Assembly: GCA_023453125.1 (NCBI GenBank) | Contig: JAEXUB010000189.1 | Location: 1-11,566, forward strand | Source: Bacteroidota bacterium | GTDB taxonomy: Bacteria; Bacteroidota; Ignavibacteria; Ignavibacteriales; Melioribacteraceae | DNA length: 11,566 nt | Direction of reading: 5' to 3' | Shown: piece by piece, positions 1 to 5,188 of the stretch | How positions within the stretch are numbered: position 1 is the first letter of the stretch | How the letters are laid out: each line of letters starts with the position of its first letter | Made by a program: the position numbers and the translations under genes | The notes under the pieces: generated by a model | Told to the model about the DNA's origin: nothing | Databases searched by the model: none | The model's input: the letters and a program-made list of their open reading frames with translations, nothing else

Positions 1-383
1 TGGGAAACAATGGAGTCTTGCTGTCTTCTAATTTCTGCTTCATTCAAATACTTGGTATTTATAACTATCAACTTTTGTTATAGTCAATAATACGGGTTTT
101 CTAAATAATATCAAAAGGTCTTAAGATGTTTTTTAATAAGATATTTAATCTCATTTTTGCCCCCGGGCTTCCTACTTGCACTATAACTGTTGTTTTTTAC
201 TGATTTTCGAATATTTTAGAAACGGGGATAATTCTGAATAAAATATATTGAAACCAAATCCGCATTTTGAGAAATACAGGAAGCCTGTTTTTCGAATGAG
301 TATTCGATTCTGATTATCAGATTGGTATAGTATCGCTTATTTGGGCTAATTATTTAAAAGATACATAAATCTTTGATACTCTT
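1..383. other. AT-rich intergenic region, no recognised gene
   Basis: No credible coding sequence is visible on either strand before the propeller gene at 384; stop codons are frequent in all frames. The stretch is strongly AT-rich apart from an isolated GCCCCCGGGC at 159-168. It contains a direct repeat TTTTCGAAT (204-212 and 289-297) and three short inverted repeats close together at 276-320, listed separately. It presumably carries the promoter of the propeller pair, but I found no convincing -35/-10 pair. TTGGTA at 322 with GCTAAT at 345 (17-nt spacer) is the best available and is weak. Confidence 0.6.
276..320. repeat. Cluster of three short inverted repeats
   Basis: Three perfect inverted repeats lie almost back to back: ACAGG-aag-CCTGT (276-288), CGAAT-gagt-ATTCG (293-306) and CTGAT-t-ATCAG (310-320). 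The first runs into five T residues (288-292) and could be a weak plus-strand terminator for a gene left of the window. The other two sit 64-91 bases before the start codon at 384, where operator sites for the propeller genes could lie. Each arm is only 5 bases, so chance is a real alternative in AT-rich DNA. Confidence 0.35.
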
Positions 384-1439
384 ATGAAGGTAAATATCTT
401 TTTACCGGTAGCTATAAATACTCTTCTATTTCTCTCCCATTTATACCCGCAGCACATAACAAATAATGACAGGATTAATTTAAAAGAAATATTCAACCGG
501 ACCATCAAAGGTTTTGAGGAAATAAACAAGAATCTTAATATTCAGTCTATTAAAATCACCTCGTTCAACAAAGCTGATTCAATTAAACCAGCTCTTATTT
601 TTGACCCTAACAATTCACCAAAGGATTTTTATATTTCTAAAATAAATAATATGCTAATTTCCAACGACACGCTTTTTTTGGTAGGAATCAACGAGAATCG
701 CATTTTTTTGTTGGATTTAGATGGTCGACCAATGGGATTTATTGGGAGATATGGGGCTGGCCCAAAAGAATTTATAAACCCAACTCATATTATGAAAAAC
801 AAGAACTATTACATCGTAAACGATTTTGGCAATTCAAGAATTCAAATATTAAATCACAAATTTAAATACATAAAATCGCTACCTATTTCCATAAGCCCAT
901 CAATTAAGAAATTTTCTGTTAACGACCAATATTTGTTCGTTAACACAAACAATACGGTTCCTCATATAATTGATGCCTTTTCTCTTGAAAACCTGTCATT
1001 TAAGAAGTACAAGGTCTTTCCCGAGAAATTTGGATATTTCAAAGACTTGGGCAAATATAATCAAGTCTATGAAATGAGAGTGGATTTATCAAATCAGTAT
1101 TTAGTAGTATCTAATTCTGCAATTCCTTTCTTTTATGTATTTAATTCACAGTACAAACCACTCTATTCGGTTAATTTTGCGCTCGCGGAATATGACAAAT
1201 ATTTACAACAAATAGAACCTGCATTTGTCAAATTTTTAAATGATTTTTTAATCGCAGGGAATAAACTCATAACATTTTATCAGACTCGTATATATATATT
1301 TGATCTGGAAAAGAATAATATCCACAAAATCTATGCACTCCCCAAAGGGCTTTTTATGAATTGTTTTGCCCTAAAAGGCAGCACTCTTTTTATAGGTACA
1401 CATTATGGCAAAATATATAAGGGCCAGATAAGTATTTAA
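384..1439 (+). CDS. Secreted 6-bladed beta-propeller protein (copy 1)
   Basis: A 351-residue protein with an N-terminal hydrophobic segment (about residues 4-21) that fits a Sec signal peptide; there is no lipobox cysteine, so it is probably periplasmic or exported rather than a lipoprotein. Residues 121-130 (GRYGAGPKEF) match the GxGPxEF signature of the Bacteroidota 6-bladed beta-propeller family (DUF5128-like), preceded by a typical strand pattern (FLLDLDGRPMGFI). The rest is repeated beta-strand segments ending in IYKGQISI. Family members are thought to be binding or scaffold modules; no enzymatic residues or substrate can be read from the sequence. It has a close tandem paralog starting 69 bases downstream. 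No Shine-Dalgarno sequence is visible before the ATG at 384 (upstream bases are CTTTGATACTCTT), unlike the second copy, so the start is less secure. Its DNA is much more AT-rich than the minus-strand genes to the right. Confidence 0.82.
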   Translation: MKVNIFLPVAINTLLFLSHLYPQHITNNDRINLKEIFNRTIKGFEEINKNLNIQSIKITSFNKADSIKPALIFDPNNSPKDFYISKINNMLISNDTLFLVGINENRIFLLDLDGRPMGFIGRYGAGPKEFINPTHIMKNKNYYIVNDFGNSRIQILNHKFKYIKSLPISISPSIKKFSVNDQYLFVNTNNTVPHIIDAFSLENLSFKKYKVFPEKFGYFKDLGKYNQVYEMRVDLSNQYLVVSNSAIPFFYVFNSQYKPLYSVNFALAEYDKYLQQIEPAFVKFLNDFLIAGNKLITFYQTRIYIFDLEKNNIHKIYALPKGLFMNCFALKGSTLFIGTHYGKIYKGQISI

Positions 1440-1496
1440 AATGCGATTTTTTCTGACAGCAAATAGTATTGAATATATCTAATGTATATCAATAAA

Positions 1497-1502
1497 AGAG
1501 GG
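1497..1502 (+). promoter_or_regulatory. Ribosome binding site of propeller copy 2
   Basis: AGAGGG lies 6 bases before the ATG at 1509 and fixes that start. Copy 1 lacks an equivalent, so the two paralogs probably differ in translation efficiency. Confidence 0.65.
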
Positions 1503-1508
1503 CTATAA

Positions 1509-2573
1509 ATGATAACTAACATAATATGGGTCAAAATAACAATACTATTTATTGCCCTCCTTCCAAGCATTCATTATGCTCAATATGTTGTCAATAATGA
1601 CAAAATAAATGCCGCGGAAATAATCAACAAAGCATCTGAAGGCTTTCTTGAGATTAATAAGAACTTAAATATCCGTTCTTACGATATTCAGGCTCCCGGC
1701 AAAGTTGATTCTCTCAAGTTAACATTGATTTATAATCCAGAGAATATTCAGAAAGAATATTTTATTTCGGATGTTAGCAATATGCTGATTACCAACGATA
1801 CAATAATAATAGTCTCAAGAAAAGAGAACTGTTTGCTTTTATTAGACTTAAATGGGAAAGTTAAAGGCATAATCGGTCGAGAGGGGGCAGGCCCAAAAGA
1901 ATTTCGCAGGCCCAGTCATATTGTTAAAAACAAGGATTATTTTTTCGTTAATGATTTTGGCAATTCAAGAGTGCAGGTTTTCAATCACAAATTTAAATAT
2001 ATTAGATCAATGCCCCTGTCTCTCTATCCAACAACAAAGAAAATAGCTGTTAATAATAATTTCCTATTCGCTAACACAAATACAACGGTTCCATACGTTA
2101 TTGAAACTTACTCGCTTAAAGATCTCTCATTTAATGAGTCTCAGGTATTTCATTCTAAATTCGGCTATTTCAAAGATCTCAATAAGTATAATCAGGTATA
2201 TGAGATGAGAGTTGATATATCAGCCAACTACACAATTGTGTCAAATGCCGGTCTGCCATATTTTTATATTTTTGATTCTAATTGCAAGCCCTTATATTCA
2301 GTTCATTTGAAATTAAAAGCATATGAACGTCTGAAAAACGACGGCCCAATCCCGGGATTTGTTATGCTAATGAATGACTCAATGCTTGACGAGGACAAAT
2401 TTTACATACATTTTCAAAATATTATTTATATATTTGACATAACTAAGAAGGCGATTATCCGCGTTTTTGCTATCCCTAAAACAGCCAATATGCGGTGTTT
2501 AGAAAAAAGAGGAAACACCCTTTATATCGGTTCATCCTCTGGTGAAGTTTACAAATGTCAGATAAATCAATAG
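1509..2573 (+). CDS. Secreted 6-bladed beta-propeller protein (copy 2)
   Basis: A 354-residue paralog of the preceding gene. Over residues 103-162, aligned with 101-160 of copy 1, I count 38 identical positions of 60. Both share the GxGPKEF motif (GREGAGPKEF, 123-132), the block NDFGNSR, NHKFKYI, and KYNQVYEMRVD. The N-terminus has a hydrophobic core (about residues 8-20) and a likely signal peptidase site near HYAQ; there is no lipobox. The ATG at 1509 follows an AGAGGG ribosome binding site. The gap to copy 1 is 69 bases with no clear terminator, so the two are probably co-transcribed. The least conserved parts are the signal peptide and the segment after about residue 270. Function is unknown: the family supplies a propeller fold, often for protein or ligand binding in the envelope. 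Confidence 0.83.
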   Translation: MITNIIWVKITILFIALLPSIHYAQYVVNNDKINAAEIINKASEGFLEINKNLNIRSYDIQAPGKVDSLKLTLIYNPENIQKEYFISDVSNMLITNDTIIIVSRKENCLLLLDLNGKVKGIIGREGAGPKEFRRPSHIVKNKDYFFVNDFGNSRVQVFNHKFKYIRSMPLSLYPTTKKIAVNNNFLFANTNTTVPYVIETYSLKDLSFNESQVFHSKFGYFKDLNKYNQVYEMRVDISANYTIVSNAGLPYFYIFDSNCKPLYSVHLKLKAYERLKNDGPIPGFVMLMNDSMLDEDKFYIHFQNIIYIFDITKKAIIRVFAIPKTANMRCLEKRGNTLYIGSSSGEVYKCQINQ

Positions 2574-2590
2574 ATAGCTTCTTATAATTA

Positions 2591-2619
2591 TTGACAATAT
2601 TTCCCCAATTCGTTAAAAT
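2591..2619 (+). promoter_or_regulatory. Sigma70-type promoter of the small unknown gene
   Basis: TTGACA (2591-2596) and TAAAAT (2614-2619) are separated by exactly 17 bases, a perfect -35 and a -10 matching 5 of 6 consensus bases. Transcription would begin near 2626, leaving a leader of about 16 bases that carries the AGGAGG site at 2632-2637 before the ATG at 2642. The apparent TTG start of the longest reading frame here is simply the -35 box. Confidence 0.75.
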
Positions 2620-2641
2620 GCATCCGCAAGCAGGAGGAGCA

Positions 2642-2935
2642 ATGGAATTTGAATACAAAGGAATGAAATTCCAAGTGGGGATACTTGTGCCCCATAACCT
2701 TATAGCCGCTACCCGGACTGACAATATGAAATTTAATGAATACCAGAATCCGCAGACAGGACAGCCGATTAGGTCCTACAGATATGCTGATATTTTTTCG
2801 GTCGACATTCCTATTACAGATGTCTACAAGGGGGAAATGAAGGAACAGGCTGTACTGGACAGCTGCTATAACGAGCTGAGGGACACAATTATTGAAAAGC
2901 TGTGTATTAAAATCGACAGCCGGCTTTCAACCTGA
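2642..2935 (+). CDS. Small conserved-looking protein of unknown function
   Basis: A 97-residue protein beginning MEFEYKGMKF. The start at 2642 is chosen because AGGAGG (2632-2637) sits 4 bases upstream and a near-consensus promoter ends at 2619; longer in-frame starts (TTG 2591, ATG 2618) fall on the promoter itself. There is no signal peptide or membrane segment, so it is probably cytosolic. The N-terminal half looks like beta-strands (FEYKGMKFQVGILVPHN), the middle is polar (EYQNPQTGQPIRSY), and the C-terminal third (about residues 63-90) is a likely amphipathic helix with YNELRDTIIEKL. I do not recognise a family. Base composition is closer to the minus-strand genes than to the AT-rich propeller genes, and it converges on mobA with only 8 bases between stop codons. 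Confidence 0.7.
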   Translation: MEFEYKGMKFQVGILVPHNLIAATRTDNMKFNEYQNPQTGQPIRSYRYADIFSVDIPITDVYKGEMKEQAVLDSCYNELRDTIIEKLCIKIDSRLST

Positions 2936-2954
2936 CGGTTGGATTATAAGCCGG
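2920..2954. terminator. Bidirectional stem-loop covering both stop codons
   Basis: An outer stem CCGGCTT (2920-2926) / AAGCCGG (2948-2954) of 7 bp encloses an inner stem CAACC (2928-2932) / GGTTG (2937-2941) with loop TGAC. The TGA stop of the small plus-strand gene (2933-2935) and the TAA stop of mobA (2946-2944) both lie inside. The position between convergent genes fits a shared terminator. T-tracts are poor (TAAATTTT at 2955-2962 on the plus side), so termination may be inefficient. Confidence 0.5.
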
Positions 2955-3534
2955 TAAATTTTCCAAGGTCTTCTTTAGAATTGAGGTTAAAAAAGATTTC
3001 CCTGCCGAATCCGGGAAGGGAGTCGAAATCTATTGTTTCATATCCGGTAACGCTTATAAGGTCATAGGGACTGGCGCACTTCTCTTTCTCTTTAGTGGCT
3101 TCAAGGAGCCTTTCAGCTTCGGCAAGAATTGAGGTGTGGTAAACTCCGCACAGGTAATGTTTTTTTCCCCCCGACGAAGGAATTATGACGGGCTTTTCTG
3201 TTTTGAATCCGGCAATATATTCAATTGCATCCGTGGTAATGGAAGGAAGGTCGCAGGAAATAATAAATGCTTTTCCCTTCCCCGCGTGTTTTAGCACGGT
3301 ATGTATACCCGCAAGGGGGCCGCAGTTAAAATAAATGTCGTTAATGCATTCAAGATTAAGGAACTCATATTCCTTCTCTTTGGCTGTAACAACAACAATA
3401 TTATTAAATACTTTTTTAAGTTCGCCGGCGACAATCTCAATAAGCTTTTTCCCATTAATCTCAACAAGGGCTTTATCTGTCCCGAACCGGCTGCTTTTTC
3501 CGCCGCATAATATGTAGGCGGGCATATCAATCAT
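2944..3534 (-). CDS. mobA: Molybdenum cofactor guanylyltransferase MobA
   Basis: A 196-residue enzyme, the usual length for MobA, which transfers GMP from GTP to molybdenum-molybdopterin to make the guanine dinucleotide cofactor in the cytoplasm. Residues 9-22 (LCGGKSSRFGTDKA) are the nucleotide-binding signature LxGGxSxRfGxDKA. GPLAGI (72-77) and the metal-binding segment SCDLPS (93-98) follow, and FFNLNSKEDL (181-190) matches the family's C-terminal F-NiNtpeDl motif. No essential motif is missing. The ATG at 3534 directly abuts the TAA stop of the upstream NTPase gene (TAAATG), with GGAA a few bases upstream inside that gene as the likely ribosome binding site; translational coupling is probable. 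A second in-frame ATG three codons later (MPAYILCGG) is a possible alternative start. No other cofactor genes or molybdoenzymes are in the window. Confidence 0.93.
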   Translation of the reverse strand: MIDMPAYILCGGKSSRFGTDKALVEINGKKLIEIVAGELKKVFNNIVVVTAKEKEYEFLNLECINDIYFNCGPLAGIHTVLKHAGKGKAFIISCDLPSITTDAIEYIAGFKTEKPVIIPSSGGKKHYLCGVYHTSILAEAERLLEATKEKEKCASPYDLISVTGYETIDFDSLPGFGREIFFNLNSKEDLGKFTGL

Positions 3535-4047
3535 TTAATTCCATTCGACGTGAGTTTCAAAATTTTCCTTATTCATCACGGAGCATTCTTTCAATCCAAG
3601 CAGTTCAATTATGCCGTCAACGCATTCTTCCCTTACCACAATTACAAGGGAAACATCGGAGCCTTTAACGGCATTTATAATTCTCACAAGAAGCTCGTAG
3701 AAACCTTTTTTATTAAGTTCCAGGGGGCCAGCCTCATCAATTACAATATATTTCAATTCAGAGAAATCGGTTGCAGCAATAATTCCCTCTGCCCATCTGA
3801 ATGCTGAACTGTCGAAATTAAAGCGTCCGATTTTCTGAATCTCGCCGTCGAAAAAAAGATCCGTTTCAAATTGATGTTCCATTTTTCCCGGCAGGCTGAA
3901 AAGAATTCTCTTACCTTCTTTTGTAATTGTAAGAATTCCGGCGGCATCTCTCCTTTCACCGAAGAGATTTAACAGCATTGTGGTCTTGCCGCTTCCTTTT
4001 TTACCGGTAAGGATTATGAATTTCTTATTTGAGGGATTTCTGTTCAT
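3535..4047 (-). CDS. THEP1-like P-loop NTPase, possible MobB substitute
   Basis: A 170-residue P-loop NTPase. The Walker A motif is GKKGSGKTT (residues 15-23); Walker B is YIVIDEAGPLEL (100-111), closely matching the DEIGxMEL motif of the THEP1/NTPase_1 (DUF265) nucleoside-triphosphatase family, which is of similar size. Residues 72-90 (KIGRFNFD to AEGII) correspond to the family's GRY-V segment between them. THEP1 proteins hydrolyse NTPs in vitro and their cellular role is unclear. Here the gene abuts mobA (TAA then ATG with no gap), the place where the GTP-binding accessory protein MobB is often found, so a role in molybdopterin guanine dinucleotide synthesis is inferred. The ATG at 4047 has AAGGA about 5 bases upstream. 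That ribosome binding site lies directly after the T-tract of a terminator, and no separate promoter is apparent. Confidence 0.85.
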   Translation of the reverse strand: MNRNPSNKKFIILTGKKGSGKTTMLLNLFGERRDAAGILTITKEGKRILFSLPGKMEHQFETDLFFDGEIQKIGRFNFDSSAFRWAEGIIAATDFSELKYIVIDEAGPLELNKKGFYELLVRIINAVKGSDVSLVIVVREECVDGIIELLGLKECSVMNKENFETHVEWN

Positions 4048-4058
4048 TTAATCCTTAT

Positions 4059-4091
4059 AAAAAAAAAGGACTTCCGGAATGCCGGAAGTCC
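4059..4091 (-). terminator. Intrinsic terminator after the small membrane protein gene
   Basis: On the minus strand a perfect 10-bp stem, GGACTTCCGG (4091-4082) pairing with CCGGAAGTCC (4077-4068) around a 4-base loop, is followed by nine T residues (4067-4059). This is a textbook Rho-independent terminator, 20 bases after the stop codon at 4112. The T-tract ends only 11 bases before the NTPase start codon. Confidence 0.9.
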
Positions 4092-4111
4092 CGTAATATA
4101 AATCAAGCTTA

Positions 4112-4537
4112 TTAATTATTTACCGGTTCCTTCCTGTAAAGATACCATATAAGCCATCCGAGCAGGATGCTTTGAATCATCGAGAATAAGAACCAGTAAA
4201 AAATAACCACATATGGAAAGGGGCTTAATGCATAAGTTTTAATTGAATTTACGAATCCGCAGAATACACCTATGTATGCGCCGTATTTCAATCCGTCAAT
4301 AAGTCCTCTCTTTCTGAATCCCTTCAGGTAAATAGTAATAAAGAAGAAAGACCAGACCAGATCTGCAAACCAGATAAGCCACATATTTGCACCAAGCTGA
4401 TCGTGAGGCCTTAGAATGGTTTTGAATGACTCGCTGAGGTATTCATCCCTCAGGAAAACCATATGAATAAGATACCCCGAAAGCTCAAGCGCAATCCATA
4501 TGATTAAGAGACTGATAAGAAATTTCTTCCAGTTCAA
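4112..4537 (-). CDS. Small four-helix membrane protein of unknown function
   Basis: A 141-residue protein with about four predicted membrane segments (roughly residues 5-27, 52-72, 82-101 and 108-134), positive patches KGFRKR (72-77) and YRKE near the C-terminus, and no cleavable signal. The pattern SGYLIHMVFL (20-29) followed by GLIDGLKYGAYIG (78-90) loosely recalls DUF1761-type membrane proteins, but I cannot confirm that. The start is TTG at 4537: AGGTGG sits 4 bases upstream and there is no better start. The gap to the preceding gene is 15 bases, so the two form an operon, and a strong intrinsic terminator follows. Function cannot be stated; co-transcription with an RsbRD_N-like protein hints at a stress or sensing role, which is speculative. 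Confidence 0.75.
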   Translation of the reverse strand: MNWKKFLISLLIIWIALELSGYLIHMVFLRDEYLSESFKTILRPHDQLGANMWLIWFADLVWSFFFITIYLKGFRKRGLIDGLKYGAYIGVFCGFVNSIKTYALSPFPYVVIFYWFLFSMIQSILLGWLIWYLYRKEPVNN

Positions 4538-4552
4538 TTTACCACCTTCCGG

Positions 4553-5098
4553 CTATACGTGATACCAGATAATATCGCTCATATCGAAGTCTTCGTCGAA
4601 GGCTCCTTTTTTAATTATTGTCTGGAGCTCTTCCCTCTTGAATTTTCCTGTATTCTCAAGAGCCGTGCAGAGGGCATTCATATAACCGCGGGTCATATAG
4701 AAATTGCCAAGGTCAAAATAGTTGCTTAGGAGAATGGCGGTATTCTGGAATTCTTCAACATTCGGGAAAATATCCGAATCCTTCTTAGGAATAATATAGT
4801 TCCAGACAACCTGCTTATCTATATGAAGCGCATAATTAATCTCAGCCAGAGGAAAACCTTCATTAAATCTTTCAGAACCGATATTCTCAAAAAACTTTTC
4901 GGCCTTATCGTCTTCCCTGCCGGTCCTAAGCCAGTTAACCATATTTTTGAAAACACTCTCTTCGCGAGAAATTACCTTTTCCTTGTCGAGCTTAGCGTAA
5001 TTTTCCATTTTGTCGCTTTTAAGAATATCTTCGTAATACTTTTCCGCCATATGACGGATATCTTTTTCGATTGCGGCTATTAAATTAGTGAAATCCAT
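4553..5098 (-). CDS. RsbRD_N-like helical protein, possible sensor module
   Basis: A 181-residue, almost entirely helical cytosolic protein. The segment at residues 76-102 (ERFNEGFPLAEINYALH, then KQVVWNYI) resembles the RsbRD_N domain, the N-terminal helical bundle of stressosome RsbR-type proteins and of some two-component regulators, where the R-x(3)-GFPLxE core is typical. The preceding helices (1-70) also fit. There is no STAS, kinase or output domain after it; the protein ends in an acidic tail (DEDFDMSD, 168-175). The domain assignment is by eye and moderate. The start at 5098 (MDFTNL) is chosen because AGGAGG lies 4 bases upstream (5108-5103); a frame opening at 5143 would run over the promoter. 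It heads a two-gene operon with the small membrane protein. Confidence 0.75.
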   Translation of the reverse strand: MDFTNLIAAIEKDIRHMAEKYYEDILKSDKMENYAKLDKEKVISREESVFKNMVNWLRTGREDDKAEKFFENIGSERFNEGFPLAEINYALHIDKQVVWNYIIPKKDSDIFPNVEEFQNTAILLSNYFDLGNFYMTRGYMNALCTALENTGKFKREELQTIIKKGAFDEDFDMSDIIWYHV

Positions 5099-5122
5099 AT
5101 TGCCTCCTGAATATTTTGTGGA

Positions 5123-5151
5123 AAAATAAAGGATTATAGGCACGTTGTCAA
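5123..5151 (-). promoter_or_regulatory. Candidate promoter of the RsbRD_N-like operon
   Basis: On the minus strand TTGACA (5151-5146) is followed after 17 bases by TATTTT (5128-5123), placing the transcript start near 5116, about 18 bases before the ATG at 5098. A perfect TATAAT also occurs at 5138-5133, but the TTGACA is then only 7 bases away and the position 17 bases upstream (ATTTTT) is not a good -35. Either -10 would serve the same gene. Confidence 0.5.
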
Positions 5152-5188
5152 AGGAAAAAATCGGGATTCATTGAAAAGGGAGAGTCAT

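Larger units (their letters stand above)
384..2573 (+). repeat. Tandem gene duplication (direct repeat, about 1.13 kb period)
   Basis: The two propeller genes are a diverged direct repeat at DNA level. GATTTTGGCAATTCAAGA occurs at 822-839 and again at 1953-1970, and AATCACAAATTTAAATA at 852-868 and 1983-1999. Both pairs have the same 1131-base offset, which equals the distance between the gene starts plus two extra codons in copy 2. Divergence elsewhere is substantial, so this is not a very recent duplication. Confidence 0.8.

Noticed and set aside
10..90. A 26-codon frame starting MESCCLL and ending FCYSQ that resembles a signal peptide, possibly the remnant of a third propeller copy
   Set aside because: It ends in a stop at 88-90. 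Beyond a short GTCAATAAT match, the following sequence shows no alignable similarity to the propeller genes in any frame, so a degenerate copy cannot be supported.
1286..1300. TATATATATATT run within propeller copy 1
   Set aside because: It is short, in frame, encodes ordinary residues (Ile-Tyr-Ile) and is expected in DNA this AT-rich.
2476..2724. An 82-codon minus-strand frame spanning the end of propeller copy 2 and the start of the small gene
   Set aside because: It lies antisense to two supported genes, crosses a strong plus-strand promoter and has no family features.
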